DNA from: Pseudomonadota bacterium
Lineage (GTDB): Bacteria > Myxococcota_A > Polyangia > Polyangiales > Polyangiaceae
NCBI GenBank assembly: GCA_023398955.1
Contig: JAEWRL010000097.1
Location: 186,001-250,000, forward strand
Reading direction: 5' to 3'
Length of the DNA stretch: 64,000 nucleotides
Below are positions 9,148 to 17,836 of this stretch, one piece after another. Each line of letters starts with the position of its first letter. Position 1 is the stretch's first letter. Position numbers and translations under genes: made by a program. The notes beneath the pieces were generated by a model that saw only the letters and a program-made list of their open reading frames with translations, was not told where the DNA came from and did no database searches.

Positions 9148-10670
9148 TACCCTCTGCTCCCGAGCCGACGCTTCGCGAGCGCTCGGCGGCTCTCCTCGCG
9201 ATCGTCGAAGTGGATAGTTCTTGGTCCGAGAATCTGATAGGTCTCGTGGCCTTTGCCAGCGATCAAGACCACGTCGCCCGGCGCGGCACTCAGGATCGCC
9301 CGTTCTATGGCTCGTGCGCGGTTCAGCTCGACGACATAGTCGATCTTGGTCGCCGCGAGCGCTGGCTCCACGGCACTCGCGATTGCCTCGGGCGCTTCAC
9401 TCCGGGGATTGTCATTTGTCAGATAGGCGACGTCGGCACCGGCGCCCACCGCAGCCCCCATCTTCGGCCGCTTGCCGGGGTCCCGATCACCACCGCATCC
9501 GAAGACGCAATGAATACGACCGCGGGTCAGGCCGCGCACGGCCGCGAGGGCACGCACCAAGGCGTCCGGCGTATGGGAGTAATCGACGAGGACGGTGACG
9601 TCATCCTCCGAATCGTCACAGCGCTCGAGCCGCCCAGGGGCGGCCGGCACGCAGCTGAGCGCGTTCGCGAACGGCTCCATTTCGACGCCAAGCGCCTGCG
9701 CCACGGCGAGGCTCACGAGCAGGTTCTCGAGGTTGTGATCGCCTACGAGTGCACTCTCGAGGCGTACCCTGGCCGTGGGCAAGAGCACTGTGCCGCGGAT
9801 GCCCTGAGCATCGCTCGTCACTGCTTCCGCCCTGACCTCAGCGGCAGTATTCCCTTCTCGACTCACGCGCAGCAAGCCCATTGGGGTGAGTTCGGCCGCG
9901 AGCTTCGCGCCGAAGGGATCATCCATGTTGACGACTGCCCACCGCGCCCCAACATCGGTGAAGAGCCGCTTCTTCGCGGCCCCGTAGGCCGACATGGTAC
10001 CGTGAAAGTCCAGGTGATCTTGGGTCAGGTTGGTAAAGGCAGCGACTTCAAAGTGGAGCGCGTCCACACGCCCGCGTTCGAGCGCGTGGCTCGAGACTTC
10101 CATCACCAGGTGGCGGCCACCTGCGTCTACGACGCGACGAGCAAACCGACTGAGATCGTCCGGCTCCGGAGTGGTAAGCCCGCCCTCGGCGACAAGCCCT
10201 GGGAAATCAAACCCCAACGTCCCAACACGGGCCGCGGGCAGCCCCATCTTCAACAAGGCCTGTTGGACCAGCCATGCCACCGTGGTCTTGCCGTTCGTCC
10301 CCGTCACACCGACAACGGAGAGGCTGCGCGTCGGCCATCCCTGAACGGCCTCCGCGACGAGAGCCAGAGCTCGCATTGGGTCGCTGACGGCAACCGACGG
10401 CACGACGGCGCAGGACGACTCTAGCCCATGGGCTACAATCACCGCGCGAGCTCCCCGTGCGACGGCATCTTCCACGAAGCGCGCTCCGTCCGTCCGCGTA
10501 CCGGGGCGAGCCACGAAGAGGTCGCCCGGCTCGACTTCGCGAGAGTCATGACGCACGTCCCTGACGGTGACGCGCGAGTCTCCGATCAAACGCGGCTGCA
10601 ATGGGGCAAGCGTGGGGAGCAGGTCACCGAGGGATGGCGGGTCGGGCTGCATTGTATGCAGGTTATTCAT
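9147..10670 (-). CDS. murE: UDP-MurNAc-dipeptide--diaminopimelate ligase MurE
   Basis: MurE adds the third residue of the stem peptide. The 507-aa protein has the P-loop VTGTNGKTTVAWL and the central domain ATP motifs. The DNPRSE motif is diagnostic of meso-diaminopimelate-adding enzymes, so this organism should have a DAP-type, Gram-negative-style stem peptide. The ATG at 10670 overlaps the ftsI stop (ATGA). A second in-frame ATG six codons later is possible, but the first fits the coupling pattern of the operon. Confidence 0.96.
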   Translation of the reverse strand: MNNLHTMQPDPPSLGDLLPTLAPLQPRLIGDSRVTVRDVRHDSREVEPGDLFVARPGTRTDGARFVEDAVARGARAVIVAHGLESSCAVVPSVAVSDPMRALALVAEAVQGWPTRSLSVVGVTGTNGKTTVAWLVQQALLKMGLPAARVGTLGFDFPGLVAEGGLTTPEPDDLSRFARRVVDAGGRHLVMEVSSHALERGRVDALHFEVAAFTNLTQDHLDFHGTMSAYGAAKKRLFTDVGARWAVVNMDDPFGAKLAAELTPMGLLRVSREGNTAAEVRAEAVTSDAQGIRGTVLLPTARVRLESALVGDHNLENLLVSLAVAQALGVEMEPFANALSCVPAAPGRLERCDDSEDDVTVLVDYSHTPDALVRALAAVRGLTRGRIHCVFGCGGDRDPGKRPKMGAAVGAGADVAYLTNDNPRSEAPEAIASAVEPALAATKIDYVVELNRARAIERAILSAAPGDVVLIAGKGHETYQILGPRTIHFDDREESRRALAKRRLGSRG

Positions 10671-12748
10671 GACGGTGGCTCGAAGACGAGGACAAGACGT
10701 TCGCCCTTCCCAATGACCTTCCCAGGCGCGGGGGTCTGGCGAGCTAGGCTTCCGGTCCCCTTGACCTCTGGGTCCACTCCCAGCTGGAGGGCTCGGGTGA
10801 GGGCTTCCCTCATTGGCCAGCCTGTCATATCAGGAACACGCACCCACCCTTCACGGACGCGCTCACGGCTCGGCTCGACATCCTGGACCGGAGGCTTCTG
10901 TCCTCGCGCTCGTCGCAGAGACTCCATGAAAGCTGCCGCAGGATCGCCACTCGTCGCCAAAACGCGAGGGTCGGCTTGCTCGGTTCCCTTGGGAATCACG
11001 CCACGGTACTGAAGCACCCAGTCTGCCACACGCCGAAAGACGGGCGCCGCGACATTGCCGCCAGCGTGATCGACGCGCGGCTCGTCGACCATGACCGCAA
11101 TGACGATCTCCGGGTCGTGCGCAGGGACGAATCCCACGAAAGACGCGATGAAGTCGTCGACTGAGTAGCGGCCGTTGCGGGGGTCGGTCTTCTGGGCCGT
11201 CGCTGTCTTTCCCGCCACGAGGTGGCCCGATACCGCGGCCGAGGTGCCCGTCCCCTCGTCCTCGGTGACACCGACCATCATCTCGGTGACGGACCGCGCC
11301 ACCCAGGTGGGGATCACCCGGCGCCTGACCTGCGATGAGCTGTCGCGCACCACCTCGCCAGTGGCCGTTGCCACTCGCCGCACGATCGTTGGCTGCAGCA
11401 ATTGTCCGCCGTTGGCGATGACGGCCGTAGCGACCGCCATCTGCAGGTTGGTCACGCTGATACCCTGCCCAAAGGAGGCGGCTGCCGTCTCTACTTGGAC
11501 CCAAGGCCTTCCACGAGGGCGCAACGTCCCCGAGCTCTCTCCCGGCAGAGGGACGCCAGTCTCCTGACCGAAGCCGAAGCGTCGCATGGCCTCGTAGAGC
11601 TTGTCGCCGCCTAGGGCCAGGCCTGCTTTCGCGGCGCAAATGTTCGAAGAGTAGGCGAGAACCTGGGACACGGTGAGCCACTCGGCGGGGTGGGTATCGC
11701 GAATGACGACGTTGTCGACCGCCATCGTCCCTTTCTCGCAGAACAGCCTATCCGCAGGCTTTATCACGCCGCTAGCTAGACCCGCAGCAATCGTGAAGAC
11801 CTTGATGCTGGAGCCAGGCTCGAACACGTCGGTGAGTCCGTGGTCCCGGCGGGCCTCCACGCTGCTCTCTTGATAGTCGTTGGGATTGTACCCAGGCCAG
11901 CTGGCCATCGCGAGAATCTCACCCGTGTGCGGCTCGAGCACGATCAACGAGGCGCCGCTTGCTTCGAAGGTCTTGGCGACAAGTGATAGCTCTCGCTCTG
12001 CGACGTACTGGATCCCCTGGTCGATGGTTAGCCATACGTCGTGACCCGCCAGCGCCTGATCATCCTGAATTCCATCCGCCAATAGCAAACGCCCCGCTCG
12101 ATCCCTCAGCCCACGCAGCTGCTCGGCGTGCCCTTCCAGCTCGCGGTTGAGGCTCAGCTCGAGACCATCGAGGCCTCGCCCTCCTGGCGAGACGAAGCCG
12201 AGGAGGGGACCCGCAAGGCCGCGGCTGGGGTAGTAGCGTCTTCCCTCGCCTTCAACGACCAATCCACGGAGACGTTCGTCCCCCATGACTGCCGAGGACG
12301 AGAGTCGTCGGATGCGCTCCGCCTCGTCAGCGCTGATACGTCGCTCGAGCCAAGCAAAGCGTCGCTTGCGCAGGATCTTTCGCTCCACCACTGCCGGATC
12401 GATGTCGAGAGCCCCCGCGAGCTGGTTCGCGGCGCGCCGCGCCACGGCGGGAATCTCCTGGGGAGACACGCCGCGCAGGAGCTCGACCGCGTCGACGCTG
12501 ACGCTCGGGACCTCGACACTCACGGCAAGCGCGCTCCCGTTCCGATCATAGACGCTACCGCGTTTGGGAAGCACCTGCAGGCGCCGCTGGCGCTGCAGCT
12601 CGGCGGTCTCCCGCCAGCGCTCGCCGTCACCGATCATCAGATCCCACGCGCCGGAGACCACGATACCGAGGCCCAGCGAGAGCAGCGCGCACACGACGCC
12701 CATGCGGAGCCGAACCCACTTCTGTCTGCGCGCGTCCGCTCCCGTCAC
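10667..12748 (-). CDS. ftsI: Septal class B penicillin-binding protein FtsI with C-terminal PASTA domain
   Basis: FtsI is the septal D,D-transpeptidase that works with FtsW. The 693-aa protein has one N-terminal membrane anchor (VVCALLSLGLGIVVSGAWDL), a pedestal domain and a transpeptidase domain with EPGSSIKVF (SxxK, the nucleophile Ser) and YSSNICAAK (SxN). The third motif reads VAGKTATAQK, that is KTA rather than the common KTG. Residues ~630-693 form one PASTA domain (VRVPDMTGWPMREALTRA, ending GERLVLVFEPP), a lipid II/glycan-sensing module more typical of Gram-positive PBP2x/SpoVD. It starts with GTG at 12748, overlapping the ftsL stop (GTGA). Confidence 0.94.
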   Translation of the reverse strand: MTGADARRQKWVRLRMGVVCALLSLGLGIVVSGAWDLMIGDGERWRETAELQRQRRLQVLPKRGSVYDRNGSALAVSVEVPSVSVDAVELLRGVSPQEIPAVARRAANQLAGALDIDPAVVERKILRKRRFAWLERRISADEAERIRRLSSSAVMGDERLRGLVVEGEGRRYYPSRGLAGPLLGFVSPGGRGLDGLELSLNRELEGHAEQLRGLRDRAGRLLLADGIQDDQALAGHDVWLTIDQGIQYVAERELSLVAKTFEASGASLIVLEPHTGEILAMASWPGYNPNDYQESSVEARRDHGLTDVFEPGSSIKVFTIAAGLASGVIKPADRLFCEKGTMAVDNVVIRDTHPAEWLTVSQVLAYSSNICAAKAGLALGGDKLYEAMRRFGFGQETGVPLPGESSGTLRPRGRPWVQVETAAASFGQGISVTNLQMAVATAVIANGGQLLQPTIVRRVATATGEVVRDSSSQVRRRVIPTWVARSVTEMMVGVTEDEGTGTSAAVSGHLVAGKTATAQKTDPRNGRYSVDDFIASFVGFVPAHDPEIVIAVMVDEPRVDHAGGNVAAPVFRRVADWVLQYRGVIPKGTEQADPRVLATSGDPAAAFMESLRRARGQKPPVQDVEPSRERVREGWVRVPDMTGWPMREALTRALQLGVDPEVKGTGSLARQTPAPGKVIGKGERLVLVFEPPS

Positions 12749-13080
12749 GGCGATGCCTCCGCGAGGCTGACCGAGTCCTCTTCCGGTGAGGGCTGCTTGC
12801 CGGCAGGTACGATCCGGTCAGGGGACGGTTCGGCCATCCCAAGCAGGGAGCGAGCAATGAGCTCGACGCGCTCCGGCGTCTGATACGCAGCCTTCTCCAG
12901 CTCGAGTGCGCGCTTGACTTCGCGCAGACGGGCAATGTGAGCATGCTCGCGTCCCAGCTGGTACCCGAGCTCGATGGACCGCGCGCGCAGCGCCAGGTGC
13001 AGGACGAAGGCGCAGCTTGCAGCAGCCACGGCCAGCGTCCAGAGCACCAAAAAGGTCCGAGTCCGGGCCGTCACCGACAC
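12745..13080 (-). CDS. ftsL: Cell division protein FtsL-like
   Basis: FtsL is a small bitopic protein that forms a coiled-coil complex with FtsB and FtsQ. The product (111 aa) has a short basic N-terminus, one membrane segment (FLVLWTLAVAAASCAFVLHL) and a charged coiled-coil stretch (around LREVKRALELEKAAYQTPERVE), then an acidic Pro/Ser tail. Sequence conservation of FtsL is low; the call rests on size, topology and position between rsmH and ftsI. Two GTG starts are possible: 13080 and 13074. The Shine-Dalgarno AGGGGG is better spaced (7 nt) for the inner one. Confidence 0.83.
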   Translation of the reverse strand: MSVTARTRTFLVLWTLAVAAASCAFVLHLALRARSIELGYQLGREHAHIARLREVKRALELEKAAYQTPERVELIARSLLGMAEPSPDRIVPAGKQPSPEEDSVSLAEASP

Positions 13081-13144
13081 GCCCCCTGACCGGCACCATC
13101 GAGACTGGCCGCACGGCAGCGGAAGGCGAACCTACCGGACAGCT

Positions 13145-14083
13145 TCACGGCTCAACCTCGTTGGCGACGTCATAGGGCGGCAGACGCCGTGCTGCCCGAA
13201 GCTTCGCGCTGCGCGACCTGGGGTTGCCAGAGCGCTCCTGCTCGCCAGGAACCAATGGCTTGTTCGTAAGCCGCTCCCAGATGTCCCGCTGAAGAAAGGC
13301 TCTCTTGACCAGGCGGTCCTCGAGGGAGTGAAAGCTGATGATCGTCGCGACGCCCGATGTCCGCAGGACCCGTGGCACGAAGTCGAGCAAGTGCTCGAGC
13401 TCCGAGAGCTCTTGATTGACCGCGATCCGCAGGGCCTGGAAGGTACGCGTCGCCGGATCCACGCCGCCGGTGCGGCGGGGCCCGACGGCGCGAACGACTG
13501 CGCGCCGCAGATCCTGAGTCGTCTCGAGCTTGGCGTCGCCAAGCGCCTGCTTCACGCAACGCGCAACACGGCGGGAGCGGCGCTCCTCCCCAAAATGGAA
13601 GATGACGTCGGCGAGCTCCTCTTGGGTCAGGCGGCGGATCAGATCAAGCGCCGTCTCTCCCGTGTCCAGCGCCATTCTCATGTCCAGGGGACCATCGAAC
13701 CGAAAGCTCATCCCGCGCCCGGGATCATCGAGCTGGGCCGAACTCACACCGAGGTCGGCGACGAGGCCGTCGATGCCTCCTGGCTCCATCTGCCGCAGGT
13801 GGTCCTCCACCTCGGAGAAAGCCGCCCTCACGAGGCGAAATCGACCCGAGAACGGGGCCAGGCGCAGCGCCGTCGCCTCGAGCGCGTTTGCGTCCCTGTC
13901 GAAGGCCAAGACGCGAGCCTCCGCGCAGGCAGCGAGGATTGCAGCCGAGTGCCCTCCCCCGCCGGCCGTGACATCGACGTAGACTCCCCCTGCCCTCGGT
14001 TTCAACGCGGCGACCACCTCCTCAGGCATCACCGTCGTGTGCTCGTACTCATGCGGCGGAAGCTCGTAGGCGGCCATAGTCAT
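13145..14083 (-). CDS. rsmH: 16S rRNA (cytosine-1402-N4)-methyltransferase RsmH (MraW)
   Basis: RsmH methylates N4 of C1402 in the 16S rRNA P site. The 312-aa product has the SAM-binding motif I VYVDVTAGGGGHSAA, the conserved HTTVMPEEVV near the start, VSSAQLDDPGRGMSFR, and the C-terminal block TIISFHSLEDRLVKRAF. The frame is open for 106 more codons upstream, but that stretch lies over mraZ. The ATG at 14083 overlaps the mraZ stop (ATGA); a second ATG two codons downstream is an alternative. It is followed by a 64-nt gap before ftsL. Confidence 0.95.
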   Translation of the reverse strand: MTMAAYELPPHEYEHTTVMPEEVVAALKPRAGGVYVDVTAGGGGHSAAILAACAEARVLAFDRDANALEATALRLAPFSGRFRLVRAAFSEVEDHLRQMEPGGIDGLVADLGVSSAQLDDPGRGMSFRFDGPLDMRMALDTGETALDLIRRLTQEELADVIFHFGEERRSRRVARCVKQALGDAKLETTQDLRRAVVRAVGPRRTGGVDPATRTFQALRIAVNQELSELEHLLDFVPRVLRTSGVATIISFHSLEDRLVKRAFLQRDIWERLTNKPLVPGEQERSGNPRSRSAKLRAARRLPPYDVANEVEP

Positions 14084-14529
14084 ATGTTGATCCTCTCCGT
14101 GACGGCTTGTCGGAAGGCCAACGCTTCCTCGGGATTCATGCTGATCGCTTCGTCCCAAAGAGCCTTGGACCAGACTTCGATGTTGCGCCCCATTCCAGCC
14201 CAGAACACTTCCTTCTCGAGCTTGGCCCGATCGCGCAAGTGCGGAGGAATCAGGACGCGGCCAGGCTTGTCGAGTTCGCATTCGACGGCCGCTGAAACGT
14301 AGAGCCTCCGGTACCGCACGATGTGGGCGTCCAGGTTGGAGAGGCCGCTGATCTTTCGTTCGAGGTCCTCCCACGCCTCCATGGGGTAGAGGTGCAGGCA
14401 CGGCTCGAAGGGCGAGGGCGTCAGGATGAACGTTGGGCCGCCGTCCTGCAGCAACGCCTCGCGGAAACGGGCAGGCAAGCTGACCCGCCCTTTCGCATCG
14501 ATGCGTTGAACGAATTGACCGCGGAACAT
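14080..14529 (-). CDS. mraZ: Transcriptional regulator and division regulator MraZ
   Basis: MraZ is the AbrB-like DNA-binding regulator at the head of dcw operons; in E. coli it represses its own promoter. The 149-aa protein contains the two expected DXXXR-type repeats: FVQRIDAKGRVSLPARFREA near the N-terminus and CELDKPGRVLIPPHLRDRA in the second half. Length matches the family. The start at 14529 is the natural ATG, and a promoter plus three 10-nt-spaced repeats lie immediately upstream, consistent with autoregulation of the whole operon. Confidence 0.96.
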   Translation of the reverse strand: MFRGQFVQRIDAKGRVSLPARFREALLQDGGPTFILTPSPFEPCLHLYPMEAWEDLERKISGLSNLDAHIVRYRRLYVSAAVECELDKPGRVLIPPHLRDRAKLEKEVFWAGMGRNIEVWSKALWDEAISMNPEEALAFRQAVTERINI

Positions 14530-14554
14530 CTCTTTACACTTGTTGGGCTATCTC

Positions 14555-14579
14555 GACACTGGGCCCCACTTCTTCCCAC
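14555..14579 (-). promoter_or_regulatory. MraZ operator: three direct repeats, 10-nt period
   Basis: Read on the minus strand the sequence is GTGGG AAGAA GTGGG GCCCA GTGTC: three 5-mers spaced exactly 10 nt apart (14575-14579, 14565-14569 and the degenerate 14555-14559). MraZ is known to bind GTGGG-type direct repeats with one-helical-turn spacing upstream of its own gene. The repeats fall between the predicted -10 box and the mraZ ATG, where binding would block initiation. Confidence 0.8.
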
Positions 14580-14589
14580 TTGATGGCCA

Positions 14590-14619
14590 AAACTACGGGT
14601 TTCCCGCTGCTCATGTCAA
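14590..14619 (-). promoter_or_regulatory. Predicted sigma-70-type promoter of the dcw operon
   Basis: On the minus strand a perfect -35 box TTGACA (14614-14619) is followed after 18 nt by TAGTTT (14590-14595) as the -10. The predicted transcription start falls near 14583, just before the MraZ repeats. This is the only strong promoter-like sequence found for the dcw block, whose internal junctions are overlaps or very short gaps. Confidence 0.6.
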
Positions 14620-14844
14620 CTTCGGTTGCGGCGTATATGCGGAATAAACGAGCACACAAGAGCTTACCTGCTCATGCGTTCAGCATAGCTTCAACCCTCG
14701 CCGCGGCCGGCTCCAACCGCCCGGAAGCCACCGGTCCGGGCAGTATTCGGGGCGGCGAAGAGCCATCGCAACGAGCGTAAGGGCCCAAAACAAAGCCCCC
14801 CGCTGTCGAGCCGCTTCCCCACAGACCTGTTTCAGGCCGACCAG

Positions 14845-14991
14845 TTACTCGCCTGAGCGAGCGCGCCTGTGAACTCTAGCTCGAGGTAACTTCGCCCGCG
14901 CCGGCCCGCTCGGTGGCTGCATCTCCACGACCGCGAGGAATAGGACGACGGCGACGATGGCGGGCAGCAGGCTCAAGAGGGCTAGTAGCAT
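14845..14991 (-). CDS. Candidate 48-aa single-membrane-segment protein
   Basis: A short ORF between rsmE and mraZ, on the same strand as both, begins with ATG and encodes a strongly hydrophobic N-terminal segment (MLLALLSLLPAIVAVVLFL) followed by a basic Arg-rich tail of about 20 residues. The first half uses mostly C/G-ending codons, as real genes here do. No clear Shine-Dalgarno precedes the ATG, and no family is recognised. It could be a small inner-membrane protein or chance. Confidence 0.3.
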   Translation of the reverse strand: MLLALLSLLPAIVAVVLFLAVVEMQPPSGPARAKLPRARVHRRARSGE

Positions 14992-15207
14992 GGGTCAATC
15001 CGAACTGTCTGCGCCTTGGACATCAAGAGTCGTGCCGTTGTGTTTCCTCGGCTTCGTTGCATGGGCTCATTGGGCTCGGCGTGGCCACCAATCCACTCGC
15101 GTGTTCACCGGGACACCGGATGCTCGCGAGCAGAAGCATCGCCGCATGGCACGCCAGCAGGCCCTCACCCGGTAAGGAGGCGCCAAGTGTGCAGGAGCCG
15201 GCTTCCC

Positions 15208-15960
15208 TCAGCGAGGCGCCGTCGTGATGCCCCGCAACGCGCTGATGGCGCCCAGCGCTGCTGTAGCGGCGGTTTCGGTGCGCAGCACGTGTGGCCACGC
15301 ACGGACGAGCAGCCCGCCCCTACCGCGCGCCCCGTCGACCTCGTGTGGCGACCACCCACCCTCGGGCCCCACGCAGATGGCCAGCGCGGTCGCGGGTCCG
15401 GTCCCTAGCAGGAGCTCGGCAAGGTGCGCCTCGCCCCGAGGATCGAGCATCCAGACCCGCACCTGGGGGTGCAATGCGGCCACCACGTCAACAAGGTTCG
15501 TCGCAAACTCGAGCCGCGGAGTGTCGCCCCGCCCACACTGGCGAGCAGCTTCCACCGAGATTCGCCGCCAGCGCTGCAGCTTGTCCCCCGGTGAAGCCGC
15601 AAGGCGCCGCACGCTCCGCTCCGCCTCGAGGACCACGAGCCGTGTGACGCCCAGAGCAGTTGCATCCCGGACGACGAGATCGAGCTTCTCCCCTTTGCCG
15701 GCCCCCTGCACCAGCACCAGCTCAGTGCCTGACCCCGCGCAGGAGGGCTGCGGTGCGGCGCTCTCGACGCGGCATCGTTGCGGCGAATCTTCAAGAAGAG
15801 TGGCGGATGCCTCGAGAGCGGTCTCGGGGTCGAAGAGGATCAGCGCATCGCCGCGTCTGAGACGGCGCACCCGCACGACGTACTTGGACGTTGCTTCGTC
15901 CAGCACCATGGGCCCGCCGCGCAGGCCGTGAGTCGGAACTCGCGGAGGCTTCGCTGTCAC
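15208..15960 (-). CDS. rsmE: 16S rRNA (uracil-1498-N3)-methyltransferase RsmE
   Basis: RsmE methylates N3 of U1498 in 16S rRNA. The 250-aa product has the N-terminal PUA-like domain (KYVVRVRRLRRGDALILFD) and the SPOUT knot domain with the hallmark sequence CVGPEGGWSPHE and the terminal helix VLRTETAATAALGAI. The frame is open to 16035, but I chose the GTG at 15960, whose GTGA overlaps the stop of the upstream phosphatase and gives a family-like N-terminus (TAKPPRVP). The two genes form a small operon. Confidence 0.92.
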   Translation of the reverse strand: MTAKPPRVPTHGLRGGPMVLDEATSKYVVRVRRLRRGDALILFDPETALEASATLLEDSPQRCRVESAAPQPSCAGSGTELVLVQGAGKGEKLDLVVRDATALGVTRLVVLEAERSVRRLAASPGDKLQRWRRISVEAARQCGRGDTPRLEFATNLVDVVAALHPQVRVWMLDPRGEAHLAELLLGTGPATALAICVGPEGGWSPHEVDGARGRGGLLVRAWPHVLRTETAATAALGAISALRGITTAPR

Positions 15961-16688
15961 CCCAATCCGCTCCGCGAAGGGGGGCTCGCGCGCGGCTTGA
16001 CGTAAGCCCTCTTCGCGGGAACACTCACGATGCACTGGCGCCGCAGCGCGGGATCCACCGGAACCAGCGCGCCAGGCTCCAAGACGAGCGCGCTCAGCTC
16101 GCCGCCATAGACGCAGCCCGTGTCGAGCCCTGTCGCATTGGGATGGAGCTGCAACCCGCGCCGGGCATCATGCCCAAACACGACGTGTGGGGAGTCCCTG
16201 TACCGGGCTGCCCACGACTCATCGCCCAACCTGTCGCTCGGCTGACCGTCGTTCCCGAAGCTCCGCAGCCGTGTGAGGACTTCCGGCCCCAACTCCTCGA
16301 TGGGCACACCCGGAACGATCCCTCCATGAACGATCCTCATCCCGTGCTCGGGGAGGTCAATGAACAGCGGCAAACCTTCGAGCCATGCCCGCTCTTCGCG
16401 GCTCAGGGTGCGCAGCAGAGCCAGCTGACGAGGGCTCAGAGGGGGTCCCTCAACCGGAACATCGCGCTGCCGCCAGGTCTGCACGAGCCGCCACTCGTGA
16501 TTTCCGAGCACCGCCCGAGCCCCGAGGCGGCGCGCAAGCCGGACGACACCGCGCGAGTCGGGCCCGCGGCTCACCAAATCGCCAACGAACACCACCGAAT
16601 CGGCCTCGACCACCTGCACGACGCGGAGCAGTACCTCGAGCTCCGCAAGGCAACCGTGCACGTCACCGACGATTACCGTGCGGCCCAT
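15957..16688 (-). CDS. Metallophosphoesterase, bacterial PPP-family (ApaH/PrpE-like) phosphatase
   Basis: The protein has the calcineurin-like metallophosphatase motif series in order: VIVGDVHGC (GDxHG), VFVGDLVSRGPDS (GDxxxRG), LGNHEWRL (GNHE), then IVHGGIVPG and VFGHDARRG. This architecture is shared by bacterial PPP phosphatases and by symmetrical dinucleotide (Ap4A) hydrolases, and I cannot choose between them. The start is set at the Met preceding GRTVIVGDVHG (16688, 243 aa); an upstream in-frame start at 16724 would add 12 residues. It overlaps rsmE by 4 nt. Confidence 0.82.
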   Translation of the reverse strand: MGRTVIVGDVHGCLAELEVLLRVVQVVEADSVVFVGDLVSRGPDSRGVVRLARRLGARAVLGNHEWRLVQTWRQRDVPVEGPPLSPRQLALLRTLSREERAWLEGLPLFIDLPEHGMRIVHGGIVPGVPIEELGPEVLTRLRSFGNDGQPSDRLGDESWAARYRDSPHVVFGHDARRGLQLHPNATGLDTGCVYGGELSALVLEPGALVPVDPALRRQCIVSVPAKRAYVKPRASPPSRSGLG

Positions 16689-16936
16689 GCGGCGCAACGG
16701 TAGTTCTTGGACCCCTCCTGTCAATCAGACCTCATCGGACTACCCAGCGCGCGCCGCTTGTCCAGCCGTCCGCACTGAGCCCTCCCCTGGCATCCGCGAC
16801 CACGGCATCCAAGACCCCTCGCGCCACCCGAGCTCCAGCTGGGCGCCAATTTTTTCGAGTGAGCACGGGAGCTTGAGTATGAGGCGCCTAGCGTGATACG
16901 CGTGCCATGGCCATTGGTCAGGAGGAGTCCCTCGAA

Positions 16937-17635
16937 ATGTCCCTGAGCGCACGCTCCGTAATCGGTAGCCTGATGACAATCACCCTTTCCCTTGCCGCCA
17001 CAAGTTGTGGGTCGGAGGAGGTGCCCTACACCCCACGGCCCGCGCCAACCGTTGCGGTGAGCCTTCCACCCGTCCCCAACATCCCCCAGCGCCCAATCAA
17101 ATCGGGTGATGCCTACACGGTTTGGGGAGCAAGCTACTACCTGCGCAGCCGCGTCCATAACAAGAAGGTAGCCGGCGAACAGATCACGGTTGAGGGATAC
17201 ATCACCAAGACCAACCTGCCTGAGGCGCCGGAGTGCGCCGTCCACAAAGGCGGCAAGGCGGATCCGGAGGACTGCAAGCCCCCCATCCCGGCTTTCTGGA
17301 TCGGAGAGTCCAAGGACGCTCCCCCCAAGGACACGATCAAGGTGCTTGGTTGGGCATCGAACTTCGCGCAGCTCTATGACGCCATGGAGGAAATCGACAA
17401 GAAGAAGGAAGATGCCGAGCCCATGGACACCTTCTGGGGCAACCCGATTCCTGTCCCGATCCCGAACGTCGGCGCCAAGGTGCGCGTGACGGGCCGCTAC
17501 GCCACGACGTTCACGGGCTCTTCCACCGGCACGGAGGCAGATCCCATCATGGGTCTTCTCACCTACCAGAAGCTCGAGTACCTGGAGGAGCCGGCGGAGA
17601 AGGCGACCCTACCGGGCGTCAAGAGGAAAGAGTAG
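16937..17635 (+). CDS. Lipoprotein of unknown function
   Basis: The 232-aa product has a lipoprotein signal peptide (MSLSARSVIGSLMTITLSLAA, then TSC as the lipidated Cys at ~24), a Pro-rich linker and a soluble domain rich in beta-like segments. I recognise no family; the segments QITVEGYITKTN and AKVRVTGRYATTFTG suggest an OB-like fold, which is only a guess. The start is the ATG at 16937 because AGGAGGA lies ~10 nt upstream; an ATG 30 nt earlier has no such site. A strong hairpin follows the gene at 17697-17733. Confidence 0.75.
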   Translation: MSLSARSVIGSLMTITLSLAATSCGSEEVPYTPRPAPTVAVSLPPVPNIPQRPIKSGDAYTVWGASYYLRSRVHNKKVAGEQITVEGYITKTNLPEAPECAVHKGGKADPEDCKPPIPAFWIGESKDAPPKDTIKVLGWASNFAQLYDAMEEIDKKKEDAEPMDTFWGNPIPVPIPNVGAKVRVTGRYATTFTGSSTGTEADPIMGLLTYQKLEYLEEPAEKATLPGVKRKE

Positions 17636-17696
17636 CCAGCTTGCCTCCAAGCAGCCCGCGACGCCCATCCCAGGGTCCAGGTTAGTCGCGGCACCC

Positions 17697-17733
17697 ACGG
17701 GACGCCCGCCCATCTCTCCGGCAGGCGTCCCGT
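17697..17733 (+). terminator. Rho-independent-type terminator after the lipoprotein gene
   Basis: A perfect 10-bp inverted repeat (ACGGGACGCC at 17697-17706 and GGCGTCCCGT at 17724-17733) encloses a 17-nt loop and is followed by TTGCGTT. It lies about 60 nt after the stop at 17635 and upstream of the TamA-like gene. The U-tract is weak, which is usual in a GC-rich genome. Confidence 0.58.
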
Positions 17734-17836
17734 TTGCGTTCGTGGCGACAGCGGCTGCAGTAGCAGGTCGACCTTACCGCGTAAGTTCCACGTGTGGGTC
17801 CCCAGGTCGCGGATGGCGCTATAACAGCTGGCACGC

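Larger units (their letters stand above)
14530..15207. other. Intergenic region between mraZ and rsmE
   Basis: This 678-nt stretch holds the mraZ promoter and operator at its left end and one candidate 48-codon ORF (14845-14991, minus). Other open frames here are low-complexity Arg/Gly readings with no recognisable features. A GATGCT/AGCATC hairpin at 15119-15140 lies after rsmE but lacks a U-tract. I see nothing else that is convincing. Confidence 0.5.

Noticed and set aside
15119..15140. GATGCT/AGCATC hairpin after rsmE as terminator
   Set aside because: No U-tract and moderate stem; not strong enough to annotate as a terminator.
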